NCBI GenBank assembly: GCA_016124525.1
Contig: WGNO01000014.1
Span: forward strand, 1 to 64,000
Source: Nostoc sp. RI_552
GTDB taxonomy: Bacteria; Cyanobacteriota; Cyanobacteriia; Cyanobacteriales; Nostocaceae
DNA: 64,000 nucleotides
Reading direction: 5' to 3'
Below the pieces are notes generated by a model. That model searched no databases. It was given only the letters and a program-made list of their open reading frames with translations, and was not told where the DNA came from. A program made the translations under genes and the position numbers. The stretch's first letter is position 1; every line of letters begins with the position of its first letter. Shown here in pieces: positions 9,023-18,958 of this stretch.

Positions 9023-9075
9023 AAACTAGAATTTTTTTCAGACAATAAACATCTACAATTAATTGGGATAAATTC

Positions 9076-10245
9076 ATGAGCAATTCAATTAAGCTACCCC
9101 AAAAATTAATGCTGTTGGGTTCAGGAGAACTCGGCAAAGAATTTGCGATTTCTGCTCAACGTCTTGGTAATCATGTAATTGCCGTTGATCGCTATGCCAA
9201 TGCTCCAGCTATGCAGGTTGCTGACTGTTATGAAGTGATTTCTATGCTGAGTGCTGAGGAATTAGAAGCTGTTGTGAAAAAGCATGAACCTAACTTTATT
9301 ATACCAGAAATTGAAGCGATTAGAACTGAAAAGCTGCTTGAATTTGAACACCGTGGGATTATAGTTATCCCCACTGCTGCTGCAACTAACTATACAATGA
9401 ATCGCGATAGAATTAGAGAATTAGCACATAAAGAACTAGGTATTAGAACTGCTAAATATGACTATGCCTCTACTTTAGAAGAATTGACTGCTGTTTCTCA
9501 AGAAATTGGCTTTCCCAGTGTTGTTAAACCTGTAATGTCATCTTCTGGCAAAGGTCAATCTGTAGTAGGAAATCACGATGAAGTTGAGCAAGCTTGGAAT
9601 TGTGCGATCGCTAATTCTAGAGGTGATAGTCGAAGAGTAATAGTTGAGGAATTTATCAACTTTGACATTGAAATAACTTTGCTGACAATTAAACAGTGGA
9701 ATGCACCGACAATTTTCTGTTCTCCTATTGGTCATCGTCAAGAAAGAGGCGATTATCAAGAATCATGGCAACCAGCAGGTATTTCTGAACAACAAATATT
9801 AGCAGCTCAAGTAATAGCGAAAAAAGTAACCGATGTTTTGGGGGGAGCCGGCATATTTGGTGTGGAATTTTTCATTACGAAGGATGAAGTCATTTTTTCA
9901 GAACTTTCTCCCCGCCCCCATGATACGGGTATGGTAACGTTAATTTCACAAAATTTGAATGAATTTGAGTTACATTTACGGGCTATCTTAGGCTTACCAA
10001 TTCCTCATATAGAACAGTTAGGTGCTTCAGCTAGTGCGGTGATTTTAGCTAACCAACATTCTGATGCCGTAGCTTTTACAGGTGTGGCTGAGGCTTTGTC
10101 TGTTCCTCATGTCGATATTAAGCTCTTTGGTAAACCTACCGCTCATCCTTATCGACGTATGGGAGTGGCTTTAGCTAAGGGTGATAATATTTTGGACGCC
10201 CGGGAAAAGGCTAAAAGAGCTGCTAATCAGGTGCAAATGATTTAA
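9076..10245 (+). CDS. purT: Formate-dependent phosphoribosylglycinamide formyltransferase
   Basis: PurT uses ATP and formate to formylate GAR in purine synthesis, an alternative to folate-dependent PurN. The 389-aa protein is an ATP-grasp enzyme: N-terminal [17 protein letters not shown] nucleotide-like fold, central [12 protein letters not shown] loop, [14 protein letters not shown], and the metal-binding [17 protein letters not shown]-terminal [18 protein letters not shown] matches the family. Length and start (ATG 9076) are normal. Confidence 0.97.
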   Translation: MSNSIKLPQKLMLLGSGELGKEFAISAQRLGNHVIAVDRYANAPAMQVADCYEVISMLSAEELEAVVKKHEPNFIIPEIEAIRTEKLLEFEHRGIIVIPTAAATNYTMNRDRIRELAHKELGIRTAKYDYASTLEELTAVSQEIGFPSVVKPVMSSSGKGQSVVGNHDEVEQAWNCAIANSRGDSRRVIVEEFINFDIEITLLTIKQWNAPTIFCSPIGHRQERGDYQESWQPAGISEQQILAAQVIAKKVTDVLGGAGIFGVEFFITKDEVIFSELSPRPHDTGMVTLISQNLNEFELHLRAILGLPIPHIEQLGASASAVILANQHSDAVAFTGVAEALSVPHVDIKLFGKPTAHPYRRMGVALAKGDNILDAREKAKRAANQVQMI

Positions 10246-10419
10246 TTTTGAACGCAAAAAACCAGATAAAATCGCTAAGCAGCGCGGAGAATTCTGTGGT
10301 ATCTTTGACCAATTATTCCAAATAGATTAGTCAAGGTGATTGTGGAACTTTAATCCGATGAATTAATTGCTTTGATGCTGTAAAAATCCAAGCACAATCA
10401 AAAATCTAGTTGACATTCT

Positions 10420-11544
10420 ATGCTGAAAGATAAATTGCTCCTACCATTAACTGCAATTATTGCATTTAGTCTCATGTCTTGTGCATCTCTAAGTAGCTCG
10501 AATACATCTACAAGTGTGCCCAAACAAGACAATAGTAATAGTGTCGGTTTTCCAGAATCATCTGTTGCTGATCAAAATCAGCCTAGTTCAGAATTTATCC
10601 TCAATGAAGTGATTAGCCGTCAGAAAAATTTGCAGGTTTGCAATTTTGAGTTTAATCCAGAAGCTGCAAAAAAATTATCACAAGTCTATCCTGGAGGTAT
10701 TAATAAGTATCTAGTACAGTTACTTTGTTTTATGGCTGCTTATCAAGGTGCATTTACTTTCTTAGAAGTAGATACATCTGAGCAGGAACTAAAAATTAAG
10801 TCTCTGAAACTAGAAATGGCGGGTTTACCGGCATATGAGCCTAAAACTAAGATTCTCTCTAATACTTATAAATTAGTTGGTGCAGGAACTTGTATCGAGG
10901 AAACTCAACACTATTGGAGTGGTGATCAGCTCAGGTTGGTTAGTTCTCAACTTATCAGTCAAGTTCCCAATGCTTGTCAGGAGTTGGGGGCGCTGACCCC
11001 TTCACCAAATCAGGTGATTACTAACAAAAATGTTGGGGTTGCGAAACTGGGTATGACTTTAGGGGAACTTAAGCAAGTTTTAGGTGAGGATACAAAATTT
11101 GAACCGATTTCTCTGGGGGTTGATGTGGGGGAAGGAATTCAGGTAAGTCAAGATGGTAATGTGCAATATTTCCTGGGTTTTGCCGATCAAAATAATTTGG
11201 AAACAGGAAATAAACAACCCATCACAAATAACTCTGAAATTACTATGATAACGGTTGAAAACGCAGATTACAGAACTAAAGATGGGGTAGGGCCGGGTAC
11301 TCCCCTGAAAGCAGCTGTTGCAGCCTACGGAGAGGCAAAGTTATTCTACAATTTGAATAATGAAGCACGAGAATATATTAAATTTGAGCGTGGACTAGGT
11401 GCAGATCCTCAGCTGTTAATCAGGTCAAATCAGTGGACAATTACACAATATGCTGGTGTTTATCTTGATACTAAAGCTGAATTCAACCAAACCCAAAAGT
11501 ACCATGAGCATGCAGGTATTGGTTCAATAACCATCAAACAGTAG
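10420..11544 (+). CDS. Putative secreted lipoprotein, unknown function
   Basis: The 374-aa protein starts with a lipoprotein signal peptide: basic MLKDK, a hydrophobic stretch (LLLPLTAIIAFSLM) and the lipobox LMSC with Cys at 21, then a low-complexity Ser/Thr/Asn linker to about residue 55. Two cysteines later in CNFEF and VQLLCF suggest a disulfide. The C-terminal half (VGVAKLGMTLGELKQVLG...) has the periodic look of repeated beta-rich modules. No enzyme motif was recognised. It would sit on the outer leaflet of the plasma membrane or the outer membrane. It converges with crtH, 58 bp away. Confidence 0.75.
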   Translation: MLKDKLLLPLTAIIAFSLMSCASLSSSNTSTSVPKQDNSNSVGFPESSVADQNQPSSEFILNEVISRQKNLQVCNFEFNPEAAKKLSQVYPGGINKYLVQLLCFMAAYQGAFTFLEVDTSEQELKIKSLKLEMAGLPAYEPKTKILSNTYKLVGAGTCIEETQHYWSGDQLRLVSSQLISQVPNACQELGALTPSPNQVITNKNVGVAKLGMTLGELKQVLGEDTKFEPISLGVDVGEGIQVSQDGNVQYFLGFADQNNLETGNKQPITNNSEITMITVENADYRTKDGVGPGTPLKAAVAAYGEAKLFYNLNNEAREYIKFERGLGADPQLLIRSNQWTITQYAGVYLDTKAEFNQTQKYHEHAGIGSITIKQ

Positions 11545-11602
11545 GATTTCAGATATTGCGGAATTTGCATATCAATATATTTAGATTCAGCAACGCCAAA
11601 AT

Positions 11603-13111
11603 TTAAAATCCTAAATCTACGGCTATGCGGTGAGCGCAAGCAAAACCAGAAAATGCTACCGCGTTTAACCCCTGACCTGGAAAAGTACTGTCTCCTACAC
11701 AATAAAGTCCAGGAATAGCAGTGCGATTAAATGGCATACCCAACAATCCCCGTAACTTGCGCCGAGGAATTGGCCCATAAGTACCATCTTCACGACCTAA
11801 AAAGCGTTGATGGGTGCGGGGTGTTCCTACTTCCAGATAATCTAACCCAGCATCTAAACCTGGGAATATCTTCTCTAGTCGGTCTATAATTTGCCAAGCT
11901 GCTGCTTCTTTCTTAGCTTCATACTTACTTGGAGACAATCCTTGCCAATCATCAATCCACTGAGGTGTAAAGGCATGAATGATATGATATCCTGTTGGCG
12001 CTAAATCTGGGTCAAGTAATGTGGGAATTGAAACAAAAAGTGTCCCACCAGGTACAGTCATGTGTTGCCAGTCTTCCAGAATTATATGATGGCAGTGTGT
12101 CCCATGAGGTACTACTGCTGCTTTGACCCCCATGTGCAAACTCAAGAAGCTTGGGGACTTTTCATAGCTTTGTTGCCATTTTATCTCATTAATTGGTATT
12201 TTATCTCCAGGTAGTAATTTGGTAAAAGTGTCCCAACGTGTAGCATTAGAAACTATCCGTTGAGCACGATAAACTTTTCCATTAGCTAATTGCACACCAA
12301 CGGCTTTTCCTTGTTCTGTGATAATTTTGGTCACCCTGGCTTGGTACTCAATTTTACCTTTGGCAGTTTCTAAACCTTCTACCAATTTTTGGGCAATTTT
12401 TCCTACCCCCCCTTTGGGATAGTTAACTCCGCCATAGTGCCTATCAGAAAAGACCATCCCAGCATTAATCATGGGGGTCATATCGGCACTTACCACTGAC
12501 CAGCAATAACATTCCATATCAATAAATTTCAGTAATTCGGGGTCTTTGATATGGCGTTTTGCTACATCTCCAACATTTTGAAAAAAGTGTTTGACTAAAC
12601 CAAGACAGGCTAAAGGATGCTGCAAAAATGTCCGCAGCAAGTAGCGAGGTTCTTCTAGAGACAGCAAATTCATACTGTTTAGGCAATTAAACACCTTCCA
12701 GCACTCGTCATAAAAACGACGAATACCTGTTTCTTCCTGGGGAAAATAAGCAATGAGATTCTGCAAAAACTTTTCATAAACTCGTTCAACTTTTAGGTCT
12801 AATTCGTTGGGTAAGTGATAGTGAATCTGTACAGGGTCAGTTATTGTTTCTTGGCTGACGTTCACAGTATCTAAAGCACGGGTGAGTAAGTTGGTAGTAC
12901 CTTTTTCGCCAAATCCAAAGATCATTGATGCTCCAACATCAAATCGATAGCCTTGGCGTTCAAAATAGCCAGAACTACCCCCTGGAATTAAATAACGTTC
13001 CAGTACCAGCACTTGAGCACCTTTTGCCGCTAACTGTGTTGCTGTCACCAAACCGCCAATTCCAGAGCCAATCACGATTACGTCAAATACAGGATGAAGA
13101 GATGAAGACAT
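11603..13111 (-). CDS. crtH: Carotenoid (prolycopene) cis-trans isomerase
   Basis: CrtH isomerises poly-cis-lycopene to all-trans-lycopene in carotenoid synthesis at the thylakoid/plasma membrane. The 502-aa flavoprotein has the dinucleotide-binding DVIVIGSGIGGLVTATQLA...LVLERY at residues 9-41 and IPGGSSGYFERQGYRFDVGASM. It has the mid-section GGVNYPKGGVGKIAQKLVEGLE and the C-terminal LYCVGDSTFPGQGLNAVAFSG FAD motif. Length matches CrtH/CrtISO; bacterial CrtI desaturases have a different C-terminus. The start ATG at 13111 is the first in frame. Confidence 0.9.
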   Translation of the reverse strand: MSSSLHPVFDVIVIGSGIGGLVTATQLAAKGAQVLVLERYLIPGGSSGYFERQGYRFDVGASMIFGFGEKGTTNLLTRALDTVNVSQETITDPVQIHYHLPNELDLKVERVYEKFLQNLIAYFPQEETGIRRFYDECWKVFNCLNSMNLLSLEEPRYLLRTFLQHPLACLGLVKHFFQNVGDVAKRHIKDPELLKFIDMECYCWSVVSADMTPMINAGMVFSDRHYGGVNYPKGGVGKIAQKLVEGLETAKGKIEYQARVTKIITEQGKAVGVQLANGKVYRAQRIVSNATRWDTFTKLLPGDKIPINEIKWQQSYEKSPSFLSLHMGVKAAVVPHGTHCHHIILEDWQHMTVPGGTLFVSIPTLLDPDLAPTGYHIIHAFTPQWIDDWQGLSPSKYEAKKEAAAWQIIDRLEKIFPGLDAGLDYLEVGTPRTHQRFLGREDGTYGPIPRRKLRGLLGMPFNRTAIPGLYCVGDSTFPGQGLNAVAFSGFACAHRIAVDLGF

Positions 13112-13282
13112 AGGGACAGATGCTCAATAAATTTAACCAACAAATTAGTATTTTATATAACTTTATATTCAGAAAAATTTACAGAATTTATTTTTTATGT
13201 TCCTATGGTTGGTATTTACCAGCCAAGACAACTGTTACAACTTAGTTTCAGGTTTTGATTTGATAATTTTTCCATAAAAAGA

Positions 13283-13345
13283 GGGACAAGCCTGCTACCG
13301 CTGGCTAATCCCGTCTGCCGATCCTTAAAGAGAGGAGAACACTAA
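13283..13345 (+). other. GC-rich leader-like segment, unassigned
   Basis: Between the divergent crtH and upp regions, a 60-bp GC-rich block (AGCC...GGCT stem, then CCGTCTGCCG) ends in AGAGGAGAACAC, a ribosome-binding-site-like sequence. Only a 10-codon frame (ATG near 13372) follows. It could be the leader of a lost gene or a small RNA. The stretch 13112-13282 is AT-rich and shows no gene. Confidence 0.3.
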
Positions 13346-13639
13346 AAACAATATAGCTTTGATTGAGAATAGATGTCAACTATTAATGAAAAATATTTTC
13401 AATAATTTCAATTACTAGCTTTTTAGCTGTCAGCAGTACATGCCAAAAAGAAAGAGTATGATGAGAAAAATACCCAAATCTCCAATAAAAGAGCAACAAG
13501 GCCGCGGTTGCCCAGCTTTTGTTCGGGATGAAAGCTAGGTCTACTCTTGAGGATGCTTTGATGTTAAAATGCTTTGGAGCAGTCAGGGTAATCAACCTGG
13601 TCTTTAAACCCGATGTTGGCTAAAGGCTCTAAGTAGTAC

Positions 13640-13905
13640 CTAATAACTGAATTTTCTTGGTTCTACAAGTTGTTCTAGTAGTGCCCTTGCACAACCTGAA
13701 AGTAGGCAAAAGATTCACAGGAGCTACACAATCAGCAATTAAGTTCCCGTCAATTTTGGAGAAATCCAACTACCGAGGGGGAGCGGAAAAGTTAACCCTT
13801 GGGGAGAGAACCACCTCTGGATTGAGTAACGCAAGGCATTTAACCTAAGTGGACTCCTTGAACCAAGAATCTCCGTGTCTTAGACCGGAGATTGTCAAGA
13901 TGTTT
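13640..13905 (+). mobile_element. IS200/IS605-like right-end remnant with hairpin
   Basis: The block ends in TCTCCG-loop-CGGAGA followed by TTGTCAA (about 13869-13897), the same architecture as the TnpB-type right ends at 33.4 and 47.55 kb. The preceding about 230 bp contains frames with LTLGERTTSGLSNA and short Arg/Pro-rich tails that look like a decayed TnpB C-terminus, but no continuous frame survives. The remnant lies directly upstream of upp. Confidence 0.45.
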
Positions 13906-13937
13906 CAGTTCTAGAATAAAAGCGCCTATTTCCGGCT

Positions 13938-14588
13938 ATGACGCTACAACTGCGTGTTTATGTTCCACCCCATCCCTTAATCAAGCATTGGCTGGCAGTT
14001 GCCCGTGATGTTGCCACGCCTTCAGTATTATTTCGTACTGCTATAACCGAGTTGGGAAGATGGCTGACCTACGAAGCGGCGAGAGAGTGGTTACCCACTC
14101 TGGAAACAAAAGTGCAGAGTCCCTTAGATTATTGTTCAGCCACTCTGATTGACCCACAAGTACCTGTGGCGGTTGTACCGATTCTCAGAGCAGGCCTGGG
14201 ACTACTGGAAGGAGCGCAATCTTTGTTGCCCTTGGCTTCAATTTACCATTTGGGCTTAGTTCGTAATGAAGAAACTCTGGAACCAACCTGTTATTTGAAT
14301 AAATTACCGGAAAAATTTGACCCGCAAACGAGAGTTTTAATCACCGATCCGATGTTAGCAACCGGTGGGTCAATTATGTTGGCAATGAAAGAATTAACAC
14401 AACGGGGTATTGACCCGGCTTTGACACGAATCGTTTCTGTAGTGGCAGCACCTCCAGCTTTACAAAAACTGAGTGCTGCATATCCTGGTTTAAATGTTTA
14501 CACCGCCACTATTGATGAAATAGTCAATGACAAGGGATATATCGTACCAGGATTGGGAGATGCAGGCGATCGCATCTTTGGGACATAA
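13938..14588 (+). CDS. upp: Uracil phosphoribosyltransferase
   Basis: Upp salvages uracil with PRPP to UMP. The 216-aa product has the PRPP-binding loop VLITDPMLATGGSIMLAM and VVPILRAGLGLLEGAQSLLP near the middle, and the uracil-binding C-terminus DEIVNDKGYIVPGLGDAGDRIFGT. Length is normal. The ATG at 13938 follows the transposon right end by about 35 bp, so its native promoter may have been replaced. Confidence 0.96.
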   Translation: MTLQLRVYVPPHPLIKHWLAVARDVATPSVLFRTAITELGRWLTYEAAREWLPTLETKVQSPLDYCSATLIDPQVPVAVVPILRAGLGLLEGAQSLLPLASIYHLGLVRNEETLEPTCYLNKLPEKFDPQTRVLITDPMLATGGSIMLAMKELTQRGIDPALTRIVSVVAAPPALQKLSAAYPGLNVYTATIDEIVNDKGYIVPGLGDAGDRIFGT

Positions 14589-14664
14589 GCTAGTATGCAG
14601 CTAGGGAAGGAAAATAGCTGAACCATATGTAAAAGTTGCAAAGTTTCTTGAAGGCGGTAATGTT

Positions 14665-15015
14665 ATGAGTCAACGTGATGGTTTTGCCAGTGGTTTTTTG
14701 GCAGGGACGATTTTTGGTAGTATACTTGGTGGTGTACTTGGCGCTGCCATTGTTTCTCGGCGCAACGAAGAATTGACAGCGGAAGAGACCGAACTGCCCA
14801 ATGGGCAACCGGGGACTAAAAAAGTATCTCCCAAACGCCGACAGATGTTCGCCCTAGACAACGAAACTATGGAAATGGAAACAGCCAGGAGATCCCTCGA
14901 AGATAAAATTGCCCAACTTAATGCCGCAATTGATCAAGTGAGACAGCAGTTGGGAAATGTCAATGGCAATTCAACTCAATCAGTGAATGACAGATCTCTC
15001 ACCCAAGATTCTTAA
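14665..15015 (+). CDS. Small membrane-anchored coiled-coil protein
   Basis: A 116-aa protein of unknown function. Residues 7-30 form a glycine-zipper membrane helix (FLAGTIFGSILGGVLGAAIV), followed by an acidic linker and a helical heptad region at about 70-98 (ARRSLEDKIAQLNAAIDQVRQQ). The C-terminal tail is Asn/Ser-rich. The pattern fits cyanobacterial one-helix proteins with a cytoplasmic coiled coil. It is 76 bp after upp and 127 bp before the YggT gene on the same strand. Confidence 0.7.
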   Translation: MSQRDGFASGFLAGTIFGSILGGVLGAAIVSRRNEELTAEETELPNGQPGTKKVSPKRRQMFALDNETMEMETARRSLEDKIAQLNAAIDQVRQQLGNVNGNSTQSVNDRSLTQDS

Positions 15016-15142
15016 GGGTGGTTGATATTTAGCTAAGGTGCTAGTGGTGGTTAATGTGGCAAACCGCACGCTTGATGACATCGACTGAATTAAAATCAAT
15101 AATAAGACCATTTTTGACACTTAGCAGGAAACCAACTTATCC

Positions 15143-15421
15143 ATGAATTTACTGTTTACAACTTTGTCAACTTTTGTCAATTTCTATAGCTACCTGCTCA
15201 TTATTCGAGTTTTATTAACCTGGTTCCCCACAATCAACTGGTACAATCAGCCATTTGTGGCATTGGGTCAAATAACTGATCCTTATCTCAATCTTTTCCG
15301 CTCAATTATTCCCCCATTGGGTGGTATGGATTTCTCCCCTATTTTAGCCTTCATGGCACTAAATCTAGTTGGTGGCTTACTCAGAAGCCTCACGGTTCTG
15401 TCATTTGCACAGGCGTTTTAG
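15143..15421 (+). CDS. YggT family membrane protein
   Basis: The 92-aa protein has two hydrophobic helices and the family pattern: N-terminal FYSYLLIIRVLLTWFPTINW, the middle DPYLNLFRSIIPPLGGMDFSPILAF, and the C-terminal LVGGLLR. In cyanobacteria and chloroplasts YggT-like (CCB3/YlmG) proteins act in membrane protein biogenesis or nucleoid and division organisation; the exact role here is unknown. Confidence 0.85.
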   Translation: MNLLFTTLSTFVNFYSYLLIIRVLLTWFPTINWYNQPFVALGQITDPYLNLFRSIIPPLGGMDFSPILAFMALNLVGGLLRSLTVLSFAQAF

Positions 15422-15460
15422 TTATCACAGTACCTAAAATCAAATTAAATAAAGAGTTTT

Positions 15461-15491
15461 GTAGAGACGTTTGGAATAAAATCGTCTCTAC
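15461..15491 (+). terminator. GTAGAGACG inverted repeat after yggT
   Basis: GTAGAGACG (15461-15469) pairs perfectly with CGTCTCTAC (15483-15491). This nonamer is a common dispersed palindrome in Nostocales genomes and here could end transcription of the yggT unit, although the T-run is weak. Confidence 0.4.
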
Positions 15492-15612
15492 GTTGCTTTA
15501 TAGGTAGGTATTGGCGAATAGGGAATATGCTGATCAGTAGATAAAAAACACAACAGTAACACCCCCAAATTCTCATCCAACTACCCAAGATCCTTTAATT
15601 ACAAATCACCGA

Positions 15613-16122
15613 TTACCTGCGAACTTTGCCGCTGAATCCAACCGCTTTAAATTGCTTCAGCTTTAAAGGTTCTGGCTGATTTGCAGCGACAGAAATTCTT
15701 AATTCAAAATCACTAACACCCGGCGGAACTTCAGGAATAGAACCAAGACGGGTGCGGTTTTGCATCACTGGATTATTGTTGGCATCATAAATACGTCCAA
15801 AGATATCTGCATCATAGACCATTTTGTAGGTGCTATTTTCTGCCTTACCAATGACAATAAAGCAATTAGCTGCCGCACTACCACCACTAATCACAGATCC
15901 CTGTGCCAGTTCAGGTGGACAATCTCGATAAGAAATATCAAATAGTTTAATTTGTGTCAGTGCTACGGCCTTTGGAGTATATACCCATGAGAAAACTGTA
16001 ATCAAGCAGGATACAAAAACCACAGTAATTAGTTTTGCATACTGAGTAACGGTTTTGAAATATTTTTCCCTCACTAAAATCGGCAAATTGAATAAAAATG
16101 CTATCCTGGGATTATTTTCCAT
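15613..16122 (-). CDS. Exported hypothetical protein
   Basis: The 169-aa protein carries a long N-terminal segment with a hydrophobic core (LITVVFVSCLITVFSWVY, about residues 31-48) and a likely signal-peptidase site after KAVA (about 54). The mature part is about 115 aa with two cysteines (YRDCPPEL and AAANCFIVIG) that could form a disulfide, and a beta-rich ending. The first 25 residues before the hydrophobic stretch are long for a signal peptide, so a later start is possible. No family recognised. Confidence 0.65.
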   Translation of the reverse strand: MENNPRIAFLFNLPILVREKYFKTVTQYAKLITVVFVSCLITVFSWVYTPKAVALTQIKLFDISYRDCPPELAQGSVISGGSAAANCFIVIGKAENSTYKMVYDADIFGRIYDANNNPVMQNRTRLGSIPEVPPGVSDFELRISVAANQPEPLKLKQFKAVGFSGKVRR

Positions 16123-16353
16123 ATCTAAACACCGTGATTAGACGACTTAACTCAACTTTATACCCAGGAAACCACTCTCAGTATCTCAAAATTCAAGAAT
16201 GCTATTTACGACAACAGAGAGACATCAATTGGTACTGGTTCCTGAGCACTGTTTTTAACCTCAGCTTACCTGAATTTCATCACTGGGAGGTTGGAGACTT
16301 TAATTAAACTATTGTAATAATTAGGGAAACCACCCCTCAGTTGCTATCAACTT

Positions 16354-16965
16354 ATGACTCCAGATGAGATTGAAACAGCCTTGCAAGCAGCCTTTAATAT
16401 TTGTCATGCAGCTAGCTGTCCTCTCACTGATATGCAGAAGCAGATATTACTGCGAGTGATCAAGCAAATTCAGGGAGATTCTAACTCGAAAATATCAGAT
16501 GTAGCTAACCCCTTAGACGAGCTTTCCTCGGATGAACTGGCAATTTTTTTACAGTTTGTCAAGATTAAAGGGGAACAAAACCGCACTTGGAAGGTTGAAT
16601 TGCTCAATGATTGGCTGCATGAAAACGATTCTGGAAATGTACAATTTATTCGCCAACACTACGGTTTGCCTTGGTTGAATCGTGTGGAACCATATCATTT
16701 TAATAAGTATTCTCACATTGACGATGCACTCAAACTGAGGGTGGGCGATCGCATTGAAATTTGCAATGGACTATGGGAATGGGTCCAAGACGATGGACCC
16801 TGCAAGCGTGAATGGTTTCCCTGCATCGTACTCCAAATTGATGAAATTGATGATTGCCACAGTTTACCCAGTAATTGTCTTGTTCGCCTCTACAATGGCT
16901 CTGAGTACGAAATTCAAGGTATCTACCAATGGAATCGTTATAATTGGCGGTGGCCGCAGAAATAA
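16354..16965 (+). CDS. Conserved cyanobacterial hypothetical protein, 203 aa
   Basis: A soluble protein with a helical N-terminal half (residues 1-110; ALQAAFNICHAASCPLTDMQKQILL) and a beta-rich C-terminal half with many aromatics (LKLRVGDRIEICNGLWEWVQ, REWFPCIVLQI, IQGIYQWNRYNWRW). The C-terminal domain has a barrel-like look, with RVGDRIE at its start. No catalytic motif was recognised. It converges with aroE. Confidence 0.7.
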   Translation: MTPDEIETALQAAFNICHAASCPLTDMQKQILLRVIKQIQGDSNSKISDVANPLDELSSDELAIFLQFVKIKGEQNRTWKVELLNDWLHENDSGNVQFIRQHYGLPWLNRVEPYHFNKYSHIDDALKLRVGDRIEICNGLWEWVQDDGPCKREWFPCIVLQIDEIDDCHSLPSNCLVRLYNGSEYEIQGIYQWNRYNWRWPQK

Positions 16966-17007
16966 AAACAGCAACAGGTAAAAATTTTGGCGAAATCACC
17001 TTTATTG

Positions 17008-17886
17008 TTACAGTCCCAGGTAATTTTTCAATGCTTGGCGCATCACATCTACAGGTAAAGTTTCTCTTTGTAACCAAATTTTTAAAGCTGCTACTCCTTG
17101 TTGAACTAACATTTCTAAACCATTAATGGCTATTGCCCCTTGTTTTTCCGCTTCCTGGAGAAATTGGGTAGGGTTAGGAATATATATTAAATCGTAAGCG
17201 ATGGCATCTGGAGATAATTTCTGCATATCTGCTGCACTTATGGGTGACTCATTCACCAGAGGATACATACCCACAGGCGTTGTGTTTACTAACAAGTTGG
17301 CTTGGGGAATAAGTTTTGCTACATAATCCCATGTATTAACTTGTAATTTCTCAGCCATGGGTGAACTTCCCCAACTATTACGAAATTCTATCAACTTCTG
17401 CATATTGCGCCCCACAACATGAATTTGGGCAAACCCTAGCTGCTGACAACCTGCCACAACTGCCCTAGCAGCGCCACCACTACCTAAAATTACCGCTACC
17501 TTGTCACTCCAATCTTGCTGATATGTTGTTTGCAAGGGAGCAATAAAACCTTCTATATCAGTATTTGTACCTAACCACCGTTGATTTTCGCAACTAACTG
17601 TATTCACTGCGCCTATGGCTTGGGCTATGGGAGTAATTTTTGATAACAAGGGTATGATTGCCTGTTTGTGGGGAATAGTCACACTCAAACCCACAACATT
17701 TACGGCAGTGAATCCCGCCATCGCTACCTCTAAATTCTCTGGTTTGATGGGAAAAGGCAAATAAACATAATTTAATCCTAATTCGGCGATCGCTGCGTTA
17801 TGCATCACAGGTGACAAAGAATGTTCTACTGGATGCCCAATTACGCCCAAAAGTTGAGTCTTACCCGTAATAAATAATTTAGTCAT
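17008..17886 (-). CDS. aroE: Shikimate dehydrogenase
   Basis: AroE reduces 3-dehydroshikimate to shikimate with NADPH. The 292-aa product has the shikimate-binding LLGVIGHPVEHSLSPVMHNA (residues 12-31), the catalytic Lys in VTIPHKQAI, NTDIEGF, and the NADP-binding VILGSGGAARAVV near residue 130. C-terminal NGLEMLVQQGV is characteristic. Length is normal. It starts 28 bp from the divergent hydrolase reading frame. Confidence 0.96.
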   Translation of the reverse strand: MTKLFITGKTQLLGVIGHPVEHSLSPVMHNAAIAELGLNYVYLPFPIKPENLEVAMAGFTAVNVVGLSVTIPHKQAIIPLLSKITPIAQAIGAVNTVSCENQRWLGTNTDIEGFIAPLQTTYQQDWSDKVAVILGSGGAARAVVAGCQQLGFAQIHVVGRNMQKLIEFRNSWGSSPMAEKLQVNTWDYVAKLIPQANLLVNTTPVGMYPLVNESPISAADMQKLSPDAIAYDLIYIPNPTQFLQEAEKQGAIAINGLEMLVQQGVAALKIWLQRETLPVDVMRQALKNYLGL

Positions 17887-17964
17887 TGGTTATTAGGATT
17901 AGTTCTGGGACTGGTGGGGGATACAATTACAATTATTGAAAGTCATTTAAGTTTTCTTTATATC

Positions 17965-18903
17965 ATGCAAGTAACCACAACTTCCTCCACATCTCCAATT
18001 CCTGGTCAATATTGGCAGTGGCGAGGTCACAATATCCATTACGTGCGTGCCGGAGAAAAACAAGCGCAACGTCCACCCCTGCTGTTAGTGCATGGTTTTG
18101 GCGCATCCACAGACCACTGGCGCAAGAATATCACAGGTCTGTACCCAGATTTTGAAGTGTTTGCCATCGACCTTTTAGGATTTGGCCGTTCAGCAAAGCC
18201 GAAGTTGCAATATGGTGGTGATTTGTGGCGTGATCAACTTTCTGACTTTATCAGTGAAGTTATTGGTCAAAAGGCCATCTTAGCAGGTAACTCCCTCGGT
18301 GGATATGCTTCTTTGTGTGTAGCTGCACAATATCCTGATGCTGCGGCTGGCTTAGTCTTAGTCAATAGTGCCGGACCATTTAGCCAAAACCAACCCACCT
18401 CTGAACCAGAAGCCTTACAAACCCAAATTCAACCCCCGAAACCTCCCTCTGGTTTACAAAGACTTTTAGGTGATTCTGTTAAGTGGATTTTTCAACAACC
18501 TTTGAGCCAGTTTCTTCTATTTCAATATGTACGACAACGCTGGGTAATCCGCCAAACCCTAGAAAAAGTTTATTTGAATAAAAGTGCAATTACAGACCAA
18601 TTAATAGATGAAATTGCTCGTCCTGCTTACGATACTGGTGCTTTAGATGTATTTATTTCCGTATTTACCACTCCCCAAGGAGAAAAAGTTGATGTGTTGC
18701 TAAAACAATTAACTTGTTCTCTGTTGCTATTGTGGGGAGAAGCTGATCCTTGGATGAATGCAAGAGAACGTTCTCAAAAATTCCGTCAATACTATCCTGA
18801 TCTCACAGAGCATTTTCTCACTGCGGGTCATTGTCCCCATGACGAAGTACCAGAACAGGTGAACCCGCTTTTACGTGATTGGGTATTGTCCATTGCTAAA
18901 TAA
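17965..18903 (+). CDS. Alpha/beta hydrolase
   Basis: The 312-aa protein has the alpha/beta-hydrolase order: oxyanion LLVHGFGASTDHW, AIDLLGFGRS, nucleophile elbow GNSLGGYASL, acid LLLWGEADPW and the catalytic His in TAGHCPHDEVPEQ. It resembles cyanobacterial hydrolases of the PheA/Tfe type and chloroplast pheophytinase relatives, but substrate cannot be read. The frame is open from a GTG at 17914; the ATG at 17965 (MQVTTTSS) is preferred because the upstream 17 codons look like leader. Confidence 0.85.
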   Translation: MQVTTTSSTSPIPGQYWQWRGHNIHYVRAGEKQAQRPPLLLVHGFGASTDHWRKNITGLYPDFEVFAIDLLGFGRSAKPKLQYGGDLWRDQLSDFISEVIGQKAILAGNSLGGYASLCVAAQYPDAAAGLVLVNSAGPFSQNQPTSEPEALQTQIQPPKPPSGLQRLLGDSVKWIFQQPLSQFLLFQYVRQRWVIRQTLEKVYLNKSAITDQLIDEIARPAYDTGALDVFISVFTTPQGEKVDVLLKQLTCSLLLLWGEADPWMNARERSQKFRQYYPDLTEHFLTAGHCPHDEVPEQVNPLLRDWVLSIAK

Positions 18904-18924
18904 AAAAAAATATTACAAAACCGA

Positions 18925-18953
18925 AAAACCTGGTGGGGGGTTGACCAGGTTTT
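18925..18953 (+). terminator. Rho-independent terminator
   Basis: AAAACCTGGT (18925-18934) pairs perfectly with ACCAGGTTTT (18944-18953), with a G-rich loop and a flanking T-run, 21 bp after the hydrolase stop codon. Confidence 0.8.
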
Positions 18954-18958
18954 TATAG

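Noticed and set aside
13657-13848. 63-aa plus-strand frame upstream of upp
   Set aside because: Lies within a transposon right-end remnant and lacks a promoter or ribosome-binding site; reported only as part of that remnant.
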